Source: Vibrio sp. BS-M-Sm-2
Lineage (GTDB): Bacteria; Pseudomonadota; Gammaproteobacteria; Enterobacterales; Vibrionaceae
Reading direction: 5' to 3'
Assembly: GCF_041504345.1 (NCBI RefSeq)
Contig: NZ_CP167894.1
Span: forward strand, 3,472,001 to 3,536,000
DNA length: 64,000 nucleotides
The notes below the pieces were generated by a model. The model was not told the origin of the DNA and searched no databases. It saw only the letters and a program-made list of their open reading frames with translations. Position numbers and translations under genes: made by a program. This document shows positions 52,031 to 61,195 of the stretch, in pieces. Positions within the stretch are counted from its first letter, which is position 1, and each line of letters begins with the position of its first letter.

Positions 52031-53485
52031 TTATCCTTTTGACTGGCTATCGGTGTCTGTTTTTGAGTCGAAATCAGACGGAACAGAGGAGGTTAAGTAA
52101 CTCGAGTAAGCGTTCATTTCGCTGGTTAGCGCTAATAGCTTGTTGAGAGAGATTAGGTATTTGAATCGCGCAGCAGATTGCTGGGTTTTAATGCTCGCAA
52201 GATAGAGCTCGGCATCAACCACTTCTAGCGAGTTAGAAAGCCCTTGAGTGAAGGCTTTTTTACGAAGTAAGAGGTTTTCTTGAGCCAATGACAAGCTTGA
52301 GTTTAGGCCTTGAACCTCTTCAATTGCTTGGTTTGCTTCAAGATAAGTCTTTTGTACCAATACGGTTAAGTCTTGCTTTGCTTGTGACTTTAGATATTGA
52401 ACCTGCGATACGGCGCTGTGAGCGGCGGCGACTTTGTCGGAACGGCCAGAAGTGTCAAGCAGTGGCACATTCACACCAATGCCAACCAACCAATCGGGTT
52501 TCATTTCACTGGCTAGAGAGTCATCTTCATACAGGCTGTAGTCACCGTAAAGGTAAACTTCTGGGTAGTATTTACCTTTCTCTGCTTTAATTAAGCTGCT
52601 TGCTTGTTTCTCTTTTGCATCAAGAATTTTAAGGCCAGGGTAGGTCATCAATGTTTGGTCAATGAACACGTCCATATGAGGCAGGTTCTTATTGATAAAC
52701 AGTTGCTCTGACGGTTCTACATTTTCACTTTGACCAAGGATCTGAGTCAGTGCTAATTGAGCAATTTTGAGATCGTTCTGAGCTTTAGTACGCTCTACAA
52801 TCGCTTTATCTAAAGAAGCATCGGCTTGTAGGCGTTCTACTCGTGCGATTTGCCCTTGCTGCTCAAGCTTGATGGCGAAGTCACGGTGCTGAGTTAAGCC
52901 CGCTTCAACGGCTTGGCGCGTCTTTACTACGTCTTCCGCTAAGATCACTGAGAAGTAATATTTACTTAAGTCTTCGTAGCGAGCTTGTCTCTCCATCAAT
53001 AGCTGGCTTTGTGCTTCTTCGCTTTTACCTTCCGCAGCATTTTGCGCAGCGGTAATTCGTCCGCCGGTAAAGATAGGCCAAATAGCACGGATGGAAGAGC
53101 TGAAGATGTCTTGTTCAGTGATGGTTGAGGTAACGCCGCCAAGCCCACTTAATATAGGCTGAAGAATACCTCCAACTGCGCCTAAGTTTGGTACACCACT
53201 TAAGCTGTCAGTGAACTGTTTACCGTTAATCGTCACGTCACTATCAAGGTGCGTGTAGTTAGCCCCTAAGGTAATTGAAGGCAAGTTGAGACTACTTGTT
53301 GAGTTCTGCAGGTGTTGATAACGCTCGACGTTAGCTTGTTGAGCCGCAAGTGAGTTGTTGTTTTCTTGTAATATTTGCCACGCTTCAGAAAAAGTGAGCG
53401 GAGCTGCATAGCCTGGCGAAGTCATGGTGCCGAGAAGAATACTGGCGATCGCAAGGTATCGGAATTTTGGTTTGGTCATCTGCAT
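52031..53485 (-). CDS. TolC family outer-membrane efflux protein
   Basis: 484 residues with a Sec signal (KFRYLAIASILLGTMTSPGYA) and two OEP repeats (about 30-240 and 260-470), each with the long alpha-helical hairpin and the strand region. Segments ANYTHLDSDVTING and PWPIFTGGRI-like IWPIFTGGRI are typical. It is the first gene of the operon and forms the outer-membrane exit duct for the downstream HlyD/permease set. A palindrome precedes the start codon. Confidence 0.95.
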   Translation of the reverse strand: MQMTKPKFRYLAIASILLGTMTSPGYAAPLTFSEAWQILQENNNSLAAQQANVERYQHLQNSTSSLNLPSITLGANYTHLDSDVTINGKQFTDSLSGVPNLGAVGGILQPILSGLGGVTSTITEQDIFSSSIRAIWPIFTGGRITAAQNAAEGKSEEAQSQLLMERQARYEDLSKYYFSVILAEDVVKTRQAVEAGLTQHRDFAIKLEQQGQIARVERLQADASLDKAIVERTKAQNDLKIAQLALTQILGQSENVEPSEQLFINKNLPHMDVFIDQTLMTYPGLKILDAKEKQASSLIKAEKGKYYPEVYLYGDYSLYEDDSLASEMKPDWLVGIGVNVPLLDTSGRSDKVAAAHSAVSQVQYLKSQAKQDLTVLVQKTYLEANQAIEEVQGLNSSLSLAQENLLLRKKAFTQGLSNSLEVVDAELYLASIKTQQSAARFKYLISLNKLLALTSEMNAYSSYLTSSVPSDFDSKTDTDSQSKG

Positions 53486-53505
53486 TAAATACCAAATTAG
53501 AGTAT

Positions 53506-53525
53506 TAACTCTAATGTTAACAGGG
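53506..53525. promoter_or_regulatory. Candidate operator of the TolC-HlyD operon
   Basis: ATTAGAGT and ACTCTAAT are exact inverted 8-mers with a 4-base spacer, centred 30 bases upstream of the tolC-family start. The size fits a TetR- or MarR-type dimer, but no regulator gene lies adjacent. Confidence 0.5.
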
Positions 53526-53635
53526 TGATAGTCATTTGTCTTGAGTTGATTGTCTCATATGTTCAGAAACGCGCATAACTCGTTAAGTATATGTAATAAA
53601 ATACGTGATGCAGGAGACAAAGATCACTGACACGA

Positions 53636-53660
53636 AAAGAGCACGACAGACGTGCTCTTT
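53636..53660. terminator. Intrinsic terminator
   Basis: AAAGAGCACG and CGTGCTCTTT pair exactly with a 5-base loop, followed by TAAG on the plus and TTCG on the minus strand. It lies just after the small minus-strand gene 53699-53926 and before the TolC operon. Confidence 0.65.
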
Positions 53661-53698
53661 AAGTTCAGTATAGAAGTGTTTTTACAAAATGAAGTGGC

Positions 53699-53926
53699 TT
53701 ATTTAAAGCTAGGACAATGGTGATCGGCGCGCCACACTAATTGTCTTGATCCTTGCATTGTTTGTAATAAATCTCTACCTGACATTTGCGGGAACGCTAA
53801 CAATACCTTGAGATCGAGAGGGGAGGTACCGTCTTTCTCATAGGCTCTTACGTGAGTAAAAGTCGATTGTAAGTGTTTGAACAGCATAGTCTTAGTAAGA
53901 CAAATTCCAAAGTTATCGCGTTTCAT
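53699..53926 (-). CDS. Small hypothetical protein
   Basis: 75 residues, with a hydrophilic sequence and no membrane helix. The ATG at 53926 has AAGGAAACC upstream. The order Phe-Gly-Ile-Cys near the N-terminus and a C-terminal ADHHCPSF (HHC, possible metal site) are notable. A terminator follows 40 bases downstream. No family recognised. Confidence 0.5.
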   Translation of the reverse strand: MKRDNFGICLTKTMLFKHLQSTFTHVRAYEKDGTSPLDLKVLLAFPQMSGRDLLQTMQGSRQLVWRADHHCPSFK

Positions 53927-53960
53927 TGCCTGGTTTCCTTTTCAACAATGTTTATACGTT

Positions 53961-54098
53961 ATGTTTTTTATCCTGTTTCTATTGGACGTTGCCACTGATC
54001 GATACTTCCTGCTCATCAATGCTTCATTATTGGGTGCTGCTTTTATCAGTCACCTCTTCGTTGTTTGGCTAGCCGAGTTTGAAAATGGCGATGGATGA
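53961..54098 (+). CDS. Possible small membrane protein
   Basis: 45 residues from an ATG at 53961, two hydrophobic segments (FFILFLLDVATDRYFLLI and LLGAAFISHLFVVWLAEF). There is no clear ribosome site. A longer frame from 53877 overlaps the minus-strand small gene. It could be chance. Confidence 0.25.
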   Translation: MFFILFLLDVATDRYFLLINASLLGAAFISHLFVVWLAEFENGDG

Positions 54099-54543
54099 AT
54101 AGGGGAGAAACTTAATCCGTTTGATCATCATTCGTAACTGCGAGCGCGCAACTTTTACTTATCGATACGTCCAGTTAGTGAAGAGTTGTTGTCGTTTTGT
54201 TAACCGAAACTTCGGTTTAAAGCGCTGTCTTAAAATTGCAACGTATAGCCCGGCAACAATAAACTCCTTCATATGCAACTATTATAATTGTATTTATTTT
54301 GAACAACCTAAAAAACAGCTAAAAGTTTAGTGATCTAGCTCAATATATATTCAGTTATTTGTCTTTTTTATCTAATCCGTTCTAAAAGTGCACGATTGTC
54401 CGAGTTGCACAACGCAAAGGAATATCAATTAATAATCCGCTCAATTATTTAGTTGAGTAACAGTCACAAATTCGCGTACGTAGAAAGGTCATCTAGTTAA
54501 CTTGGTGTTAACATTGATCGTCTAACACTAGGGACGGTGGTAT
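54099..54543. other. Intergenic region upstream of the CitA-type kinase
   Basis: 445 bases, AT-rich from 54280 onward. A promoter for the two-component operon should lie here. No ORF with a plausible ribosome site and no clear palindrome were seen. Confidence 0.45.
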
Positions 54544-56196
54544 ATGAAATGGAGCAGTATCAGTTTCCGTAAAAGGTTACTGATTATCATGACGGTCACT
54601 GGCCTCGTTGAACTTTTGATACTTTCAGCGGCTGGCTTTTACTACATCAAACAATCTCAAGAGCAAGAGATGGGGTTGAAAGCGTTAGGTGTTGCTGAAT
54701 TTCTATCCGAATCACCACTTGTCACCACCATTATTCAAGAAAATGAAAGTGTGGACGCTAATGGCGTTCCCTACGTTTTGTCTGAAGAAACCCAAGTTAA
54801 ATTTCGTAACCTTACCCAGCTCATTGGGGCAGCGTTTATTGTTGTGGGAGATGAACAGGGAATTCGCCTGATTCACCCTTATGATGACAGGCTCGGCAAA
54901 CCAATGCGTGGTGGTGATAATCAAAAAGCGCTGGTATTGGGTGAGTCTTATGTATCGACGGCCAAAGGATCGCTTGGTTTTTCAGTTCGTGGTAAATCCG
55001 CGGTTAAAGACACGCAAGGGCAGGTCATTGGTGTCGTGTCAGTTGGTTACTTATTGGATTCTTTACAAGATCGAATCGAACCGTATTTAGCTTTTTTAAT
55101 TGTGATGGCGTTACTGGTGGTTGCCGTCAATGCTTTGATTTCTAGCTATGTATCTCGCCGTTTTCAGCGCGCTATTTTAGGCTTTGAACCTGAAGAGATA
55201 GGCCGACTGTATGTCGAGTTAGACGTAACCATGAGTACCGTGAAAGAGGGCATTCTGAGCATCGATAAGCACGGCATTTTGCGTTCTATTAATAAGAGTG
55301 CCTGCGATATTTTGTCGATAGACAGGGATAAAGCACTCAACCAACAGCGCCTTTCTGATGTATTGCCAGGCAGTGATTTAGAACAACTGCTATCGACCGG
55401 CGACACAGACCACGATGTTGAATTGTATTTAAACAATAAGCGAATCATTGCCAACCGCAGCCCGATTATAGTGGCTGGTGAGGTGGTCGGGGCGGTATCG
55501 AGTTTCCGATTACGAGATGAAATCAACGATTTGACAGACCAGCTCTCACAAACCAAAGAATATGCTGATCTACTGCGTTCACAAACCCACGAGCATCAAA
55601 ACAAGCTCAACACCATCAGTGGCTTGATCCAGATGGGCGAGTTGGACTCGGTACAACAACTGATTGGCCAAGAAACAGCACACTATCAAAGCCTTATCGA
55701 GTTCTTGCGTGAAACTGTTAAAGATCCGCTCATCGCAGGCATGCTCCTTGGGAAAACGGAGCGAGCGAGAGAAATTGGTTTAGAGCTTAAAGTTGAAGAA
55801 GGCTCAAGGCTTGAAGCGCTACCTAGCTGGTTGAACGCGGATGACGTTGTCACAATTCTTGGTAATCTGATTGATAACGCCTTTGATGCCACCATGACGG
55901 CCATTAAGCAAGAGGGACAAATTGCCCCAGCACGTCGGGTTATTGAAGTATCAATCAGTGATTTTGGTAATGAAATTATTGTAGAAGTAGAAGATAAAGG
56001 GTGTGGTTTACCGAAAGATTTGGCGACGAAAGCACTCACTGAAAAAGGTGTATCGAGCAAAGCGAAGCAAAATCGCGGTGTTGGTTTGTATCTGATTAAA
56101 CAACTGGCAGACAGGTACCAGGGACAGCTTGAAATGGTCGACAACCACGATTTTGGTACGCGAATGACGGTTTATCTACCAAAAGAAGAACAATAA
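54544..56196 (+). CDS. Sensor histidine kinase of the CitA/DcuS family
   Basis: 550 residues: membrane helix 11-33, an extracytoplasmic sCache/PAS-like domain (about 40-175, with the IRLIHPYDDRLGKPMRGGD segment), a second helix (YLAFLIVMALLVVAVNALI), a cytosolic PAS domain (about 220-330), a SpoOB-type HisKA with the phospho-acceptor in RSQTHEHQNKLNTI, and HATPase_c (NLIDNAFDA, DKGCGLP, GVGLYLIKQL). CitA/DcuS kinases sense citrate or C4-dicarboxylates outside the cell. Its cognate regulator follows after 68 bases. No transporter target is adjacent. Confidence 0.95.
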   Translation: MKWSSISFRKRLLIIMTVTGLVELLILSAAGFYYIKQSQEQEMGLKALGVAEFLSESPLVTTIIQENESVDANGVPYVLSEETQVKFRNLTQLIGAAFIVVGDEQGIRLIHPYDDRLGKPMRGGDNQKALVLGESYVSTAKGSLGFSVRGKSAVKDTQGQVIGVVSVGYLLDSLQDRIEPYLAFLIVMALLVVAVNALISSYVSRRFQRAILGFEPEEIGRLYVELDVTMSTVKEGILSIDKHGILRSINKSACDILSIDRDKALNQQRLSDVLPGSDLEQLLSTGDTDHDVELYLNNKRIIANRSPIIVAGEVVGAVSSFRLRDEINDLTDQLSQTKEYADLLRSQTHEHQNKLNTISGLIQMGELDSVQQLIGQETAHYQSLIEFLRETVKDPLIAGMLLGKTERAREIGLELKVEEGSRLEALPSWLNADDVVTILGNLIDNAFDATMTAIKQEGQIAPARRVIEVSISDFGNEIIVEVEDKGCGLPKDLATKALTEKGVSSKAKQNRGVGLYLIKQLADRYQGQLEMVDNHDFGTRMTVYLPKEEQ

Positions 56197-56264
56197 CAAT
56201 TAAGCACGAGCGATCTTACTAAGATCATCGTGACGGGAAAAGCATGGTTAAAGGAAGAACATAA

Positions 56265-56960
56265 ATGAATGCAATCACGAGAGTCATGGTTATTGAAGAT
56301 GATATTGCGATTGCAGAGCTGCACCATCGTTATTTAGAACAGATGGGTGGCTTTGATGTGGTCGGGATTGCGACAACACATTCTGAGGCTCTAATGCAAT
56401 TAGACATTTTAAAGCCTGATTTGGTGCTATTGGATGTGTATCTGCCTGATGGTTGTGGGCTCGATATTCTTAATCATGTAAGAGGGAGCAACCAAGGGTG
56501 TGATGTGATCTTGATTACGGCAGCCCGAGATGTGGATACGTTACAGCAGGCAATGCGCGGTGGAGTAGTGGACTATCTACTGAAACCAGTGATGTTTCCT
56601 CGGTTGGAAGCGGCACTGAAAAAGTATCAATCTCAACAGCAAGAGTTTGAAAGTGTGTCTGACCTTAACCAAGGCTTGGTCGACAAGATGCTGCAAGCCA
56701 ATGCAAAAGCGGACTCAGGTAAAGTATCAACCTTACCCAAAGGAATTGATGGCGTAACGTTGGATAAGATCAGAGCCATTTTTCAACAAGCTGATGCTGT
56801 TAATATTACCGCCGATGAAGCCGGAGAACGAATAGGTGCTAGCCGAACCACCGCCAGACGCTATTTAGAGTTTTTGATTACGACTGGCGAGTTAGTCGCG
56901 GACTTAAATTACGGTACCGTAGGGCGCCCAGAGCGCTGCTATAACAAAGCGCAAAGATAA
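56265..56960 (+). CDS. Response regulator of the CitB/DcuR family
   Basis: 231 residues. N-terminal receiver with VIEDD, phospho-acceptor D57 in LVLLDVYLPDGCG, LITAARD and the switch YLLKPV. The C-terminal DNA-binding domain has the CitB-type HTH (ITADEAGERIGASRTTARRYLEFL, quoted in part) and GRPERCYN. It pairs with the kinase gene upstream. The ATG at 56265 follows AAGGAAGAACATAA. Its operator and target genes cannot be identified here. Confidence 0.95.
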   Translation: MNAITRVMVIEDDIAIAELHHRYLEQMGGFDVVGIATTHSEALMQLDILKPDLVLLDVYLPDGCGLDILNHVRGSNQGCDVILITAARDVDTLQQAMRGGVVDYLLKPVMFPRLEAALKKYQSQQQEFESVSDLNQGLVDKMLQANAKADSGKVSTLPKGIDGVTLDKIRAIFQQADAVNITADEAGERIGASRTTARRYLEFLITTGELVADLNYGTVGRPERCYNKAQR

Positions 56961-56984
56961 ACACGACATCATCAAAATAAATAT

Positions 56985-57020
56985 AAAGCCAGTTGAATAA
57001 GCTGGTTTTATCTTTCTCTT
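56985..57020 (+). terminator. Intrinsic terminator after the two-component operon
   Basis: AAAGCCAG and CTGGTTTT pair with one G-U, around a 9-base loop, followed by ATCTTTCTCTT. It ends the citA/citB-type transcript. Confidence 0.6.
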
Positions 57021-57265
57021 CCTTTCCTATTGCTCACTCCACCGACCAGATACCGTTCTTTCTTGACTACAATGTTTGAGAATGCTGATTTGCTTCTCCC
57101 TCGGGCCAAATGAACGGAGCTATCGATTAGAATTTGTTCGAAATGAGTCAATATTTAATCGATTGCTTTCACAGTGGTTGATGTAAATCAAATAGTCATA
57201 GACAATACCGTCCCGAATAGAGGTGATAGCTTTCACCCTCGTTTACCAAACGCATTCTCAAATTT

Positions 57266-57304
57266 AATAGGCGCTTACTATTGATGTAATAGTTAAGACC
57301 TATT
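57266..57304 (+). other. Nested hairpin in the zwf leader
   Basis: AATAGG/CCTATT encloses an inner ACTATT/AATAGT stem about 70 bases before the zwf start. It could be a dimeric regulator site or a mRNA structure. The rest of the 56961-57370 gap shows no other signal. Confidence 0.4.
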
Positions 57305-57370
57305 ATCTATTTTCGTATGTCGCTGATACCTTTGGCGAATACTAAAAACCTTGTTTTTATAGGAAAGATG

Positions 57371-58873
57371 ATGGTAATACCTGAAAACAGCAGCATCGTT
57401 ATTTTTGGTGCGTCGGGAGATCTAACTTACCGCAAGTTAATTCCTGCTCTATACCACCTGTATGCTAGCAATCAACTACCAGAATCCTTTGCGATTCTTG
57501 GAGTGAGCCGTACTGAGTACAGCGATGAGTCTTACCGTGAGAAGCTGAAGAAGTCTCTTCAGGAAATGGAAAAAACTGAGCCAGAGACGCTGAATGCATT
57601 TATTGAACATCTGCATTATCAAGCGATCAACACTTCAGATGTAGACGACTACGCTCGTTTAGCACAACGTCTAGACAAGCTTGAGCAAGACTACCAATTC
57701 GAAAACCATAACACACTGTTCTACTTGGCAACCCCGCCAAGCCTATACGGTGTGATCCCAGCAAACCTTGCTGCGCATGGCCTTAACGATGAATCGAATG
57801 GCTGGCGCCGTCTGATCATCGAGAAGCCATTTGGTTACGACTTAGCATCAGCTCAAGCGTTGGATGAAGAAATCCATCATCACTTCCAAGAACACCAGAT
57901 CTACCGTATCGACCATTACCTTGGTAAAGAGACGGTTCAAAACCTTTTAGTGCTTCGTTTCTCAAACGCGATGTTTGAACCACTGTGGAACCGTAACTTT
58001 ATTGAATACGTTGAAATCACAGGTGCTGAGTTCCTTGGCGTTGAAGAGCGTGGCGGCTACTACGATGGTTCTGGTGCAGTTCGTGACATGTTCCAAAACC
58101 ACCTGCTACAAGTGTTAGCCATGGTGGGTATGGAACCGCCTGCTCAAATCAATGCTGATTCTATTCGTGACGAAGTGGTTAAAGTGCTTCAGTGTCTGAA
58201 ACCATTAGAAGAAGATGATCTGCGTAAAGACTTAGTATTAGGTCAGTACACAGCATCAGATGTTCGTGGTCAGCACTTACTAGGTTACCGTGAAGAGCAT
58301 GGTGTAGCGGATGATTCTCGTACCGAGACTTACATCGGCTTAAAAGCTCACATCAACAACTGGCGTTGGAATGGGGTTCCATTCTATGTACGTACTGGTA
58401 AACGTTTACCAACGCGCGTAACGGAAATCGTGATTCACTTTAAGAACACGCCGCACCCAGTATTTGGTCAAGATGCACCAGAAAACAAACTGATTATCCG
58501 TATCCAACCGGATGAAGGTATTCAGATGAGTTTTGGCTTAAAAGAGCCAGGTGCAGGCTTCAAAGCAAAAGAAGTGAAAATGAACTTCTCTTACTCTGAC
58601 TTGCCTGAAACTCAGATGCTGACGGCTTATGAGCGTCTTCTTCTTGATGCACTGAACGGTGATGCGACTCTGTTTGCACGTACCGATGCGGTAGAAGCAT
58701 GTTGGAAGTACGTTCAACCAATCTTAGACTTCAAGCAAGACCCTCAAGCGCTGTTTGGCTATGCTTGTGGTACTTGGGGCCCACAGGAAGCGGATGAACT
58801 TCTGCAACGTGATGGCCGCGCATGGCGTTTCCCATGCAAAAACTTAACAGACACGGATTACTGCGAACTATGA
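57371..58873 (+). CDS. zwf: Glucose-6-phosphate 1-dehydrogenase
   Basis: 500 residues from the ATG at 57371, placed 4-6 bases after AGGAAAG; ATGs at 57368 and 57317 are alternatives. NADP site [11 protein letters not shown] and the substrate/active-site signature [14 protein letters not shown] with its catalytic His are present, as are RLIIEKPFG and [11 protein letters not shown]. The enzyme oxidises glucose-6-phosphate to 6-phosphogluconolactone. Its stop codon overlaps the start of pgl by 4 bases, and gnd follows, forming the oxidative pentose phosphate operon. Confidence 0.98.
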   Translation: MVIPENSSIVIFGASGDLTYRKLIPALYHLYASNQLPESFAILGVSRTEYSDESYREKLKKSLQEMEKTEPETLNAFIEHLHYQAINTSDVDDYARLAQRLDKLEQDYQFENHNTLFYLATPPSLYGVIPANLAAHGLNDESNGWRRLIIEKPFGYDLASAQALDEEIHHHFQEHQIYRIDHYLGKETVQNLLVLRFSNAMFEPLWNRNFIEYVEITGAEFLGVEERGGYYDGSGAVRDMFQNHLLQVLAMVGMEPPAQINADSIRDEVVKVLQCLKPLEEDDLRKDLVLGQYTASDVRGQHLLGYREEHGVADDSRTETYIGLKAHINNWRWNGVPFYVRTGKRLPTRVTEIVIHFKNTPHPVFGQDAPENKLIIRIQPDEGIQMSFGLKEPGAGFKAKEVKMNFSYSDLPETQMLTAYERLLLDALNGDATLFARTDAVEACWKYVQPILDFKQDPQALFGYACGTWGPQEADELLQRDGRAWRFPCKNLTDTDYCEL

Positions 58874-59586
58874 TCAATCACAAGATCTTTGCAACGCCTG
58901 AACTGGTTGTTGAAAACCTAGCAAATGAAATGAAAGCATACAGCGAGCAGGGCAAACCTGTTCACATTTCACTGTCTGGTGGCAGCACGCCAAAAATGCT
59001 TTTCAAGCTTTTAGCTGAGGCGCCTTACGCGGAAGGTATTCAATGGAATAACCTTCACTTCTGGTGGGGCGACGAACGTTGCGTGGCACCAGACGACGCC
59101 GAAAGTAACTACGGTGAAGCAAACGCATTGTTGTTTACACAAGTAAACCTTCCTGCTGAAAACATCCACCGCATCCGTGGTGAAGATGAGCCAAAAGCAG
59201 AAGCAGCGCGTTTTGCAAAAGAGATGGCAGACGTGATTCCAACAGAAAACGGCACACCTGTTTTCGATTGGATCCTGCTAGGTGTTGGCGCAGACGGCCA
59301 CACAGCTTCACTATTCCCGGGTGTAACTGACTACCAAGATGAGAACCTATCTGTACTGGCTTCTCACCCTGAGTCTGGTCAAATCCGTGTTTCTAAAACA
59401 GCAAAAGTTTTAGAAGCAGCAAAACGAATCAGCTACCTAGTACTGGGTGCAGGTAAAGTTGAGATCGTTAAAGAAATTCATACAACTCCTGCTTCAGAGT
59501 TGCCTTACCCGGCAGCGAAAATCCAGTCTAAAACTGGCGAAACAGAGTGGTTCCTAGATTCAAATGCAGCAAGTGCTATCGCATAA
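58870..59586 (+). CDS. pgl: 6-phosphogluconolactonase
   Basis: 238 residues from the ATG at 58870, overlapping the zwf stop (ATGA). [13 protein letters not shown] binds the phosphate, with the [32 protein letters not shown] and YLVLGAGK segments typical of DevB-type lactonases. It hydrolyses 6-phosphoglucono-1,5-lactone made by Zwf to feed Gnd. The longer frame from 58822 lies within zwf and is not family-like. Confidence 0.97.
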   Translation: MINHKIFATPELVVENLANEMKAYSEQGKPVHISLSGGSTPKMLFKLLAEAPYAEGIQWNNLHFWWGDERCVAPDDAESNYGEANALLFTQVNLPAENIHRIRGEDEPKAEAARFAKEMADVIPTENGTPVFDWILLGVGADGHTASLFPGVTDYQDENLSVLASHPESGQIRVSKTAKVLEAAKRISYLVLGAGKVEIVKEIHTTPASELPYPAAKIQSKTGETEWFLDSNAASAIA

Positions 59587-59614
59587 GTGCGAATAGCCGC
59601 AAGGAGATAAAATA

Positions 59615-61063
59615 ATGAAAGGTGATATCGGTGTAATTGGCCTAGCAGTAATGGGTCAGAACCTTATCCTAAACATGAACGACCACGGCTTCAAAGTGGT
59701 GGCTCATAACCGTACTGCTGCTAAAGTAGACGAGTTCCTAGAAGGTCCAGCTAAAGGTACTAACATTGTTGGTGCTTACTCTTTAGAAGAGCTAGTTGAG
59801 AAACTAGAAACACCACGTAAAGTGATGCTTATGGTTCGTGCTGGTGACGTTGTAGACACGTTCATCGAAAACCTAATCCCACTTCTAGACGAAGGCGACA
59901 TCATCATTGATGGTGGTAACACTAACTACCCAGACACTAACCGTCGTGTAGCGCATTGCCGTGAGAAAGGCATCCACTTCATCGGTACTGGTGTATCTGG
60001 TGGTGAAGAAGGTGCTCGTTTCGGTCCTTCAATCATGCCAGGCGGCGCGGCTGAAGCTTGGGAAGCGGTTAAGCCAATCTTCCAAGGTATCTCTGCAAAA
60101 ACTGACGCTGGTGAGCCTTGTTGTGACTGGGTTGGTAACGATGGTGCTGGTCACTTCGTTAAGATGGTACACAACGGCATCGAATACGGTGACATGCAGC
60201 TTATCACTGAAGCATACCAGTTCATGAAAGATGGCCTAGGTATGTCTGCTGACGAGATGCAAGCGGTATTCGCTGACTGGAACAAGACTGAGCTAGACAG
60301 CTACCTAGTTGAAATCACTGCTGACATCCTTGGCTACAAAGATGAAGACGGTGAAGCGTTAGTTGAGAAGATCCTAGATACTGCAGGCCAAAAAGGTACG
60401 GGTAAGTGGACTGGTATCAACGCACTAGACCTAGGTATCCCACTGACTCTAATCTCTGAGTCTGTATTCTCTCGTTGCCTGTCTGCTCTTAAAGACCAAC
60501 GTGTTGAAGCTGAAGCTTTGTTTGAGAAGACAATCACTCCAGTTGAAGGCGACAAGCAAGAGTGGGTTGATGCACTACGTCAAGCTCTACTGGCTTCTAA
60601 GATCATCTCTTACGCTCAAGGTTTCATGCTAATGCGTGAAGCATCGAACGAAAACGGCTGGGACCTAAACTACGGTAACGTAGCGCTAATGTGGCGTGGT
60701 GGTTGTATCATCCGTTCTGCATTCCTAGGCAACATTCGTGATGCGTACGAAGCAAACCCAGACATCGCGTTCCTGGGTTCTGACGAGTACTTCAAAAACA
60801 TCCTACAAGGCAGCCTAGTAGCATGGCGTAAAGTAGCAGCGAAATCTCTAGAGTCTGGTATCCCAATGCCATGTACGATTTCTGCGCTATCTTTCCTAGA
60901 CGGTTACACAACTGCACGTCTACCAGCTAACCTGCTTCAAGCTCAACGTGACTACTTCGGTGCTCACACATACGAGCGTACTGACCGTCCACGTGGTGAG
61001 TTCTTCCACACAAACTGGACTGGTACAGGCGGCGACACTGCTTCTACAACTTACGACGTATAA
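59615..61063 (+). CDS. gnd: 6-phosphogluconate dehydrogenase (decarboxylating)
   Basis: 482 residues, full length. NADP site GVIGLAVMGQNLILNM; substrate/catalytic segments GTGVSGGEEGARFGPSIMPGG (quoted in part), HFVKMVHNGIEYGDMQL with the catalytic Lys, GQKGTGKWT and the C-terminal NWTGTGGD. It makes ribulose-5-phosphate, CO2 and NADPH. An AAGGAG ribosome site lies 8 bases before the ATG. Codon choice is strongly biased to common codons, implying high expression. A terminator follows. Confidence 0.98.
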   Translation: MKGDIGVIGLAVMGQNLILNMNDHGFKVVAHNRTAAKVDEFLEGPAKGTNIVGAYSLEELVEKLETPRKVMLMVRAGDVVDTFIENLIPLLDEGDIIIDGGNTNYPDTNRRVAHCREKGIHFIGTGVSGGEEGARFGPSIMPGGAAEAWEAVKPIFQGISAKTDAGEPCCDWVGNDGAGHFVKMVHNGIEYGDMQLITEAYQFMKDGLGMSADEMQAVFADWNKTELDSYLVEITADILGYKDEDGEALVEKILDTAGQKGTGKWTGINALDLGIPLTLISESVFSRCLSALKDQRVEAEALFEKTITPVEGDKQEWVDALRQALLASKIISYAQGFMLMREASNENGWDLNYGNVALMWRGGCIIRSAFLGNIRDAYEANPDIAFLGSDEYFKNILQGSLVAWRKVAAKSLESGIPMPCTISALSFLDGYTTARLPANLLQAQRDYFGAHTYERTDRPRGEFFHTNWTGTGGDTASTTYDV

Positions 61064-61121
61064 TCGTTAGTTAGAATCAGTTAAGAACTTTGTTGTTCTT
61101 ATTAGCTGTAAACTAGAAAAC

Positions 61122-61150
61122 AAAAGGATGCCAATTGGCATCCTTTTTTG
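61122..61150 (+). terminator. Intrinsic terminator of the zwf-pgl-gnd operon
   Basis: AAAAGGATGCC and GGCATCCTTTT form a near-palindromic hairpin (loop AATT) followed by T residues. Confidence 0.85.
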
Positions 61151-61195
61151 TTGGTTCTTAAAGAGAGTCATGTAAAGTAAATTTAATACAACCCG

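Noticed and set aside
53877..54098. Longer version of the small plus-strand membrane ORF
   Set aside because: Its first half is antisense to the minus-strand small gene with a better ribosome site; only the segment from 53961 is worth listing, at low confidence.
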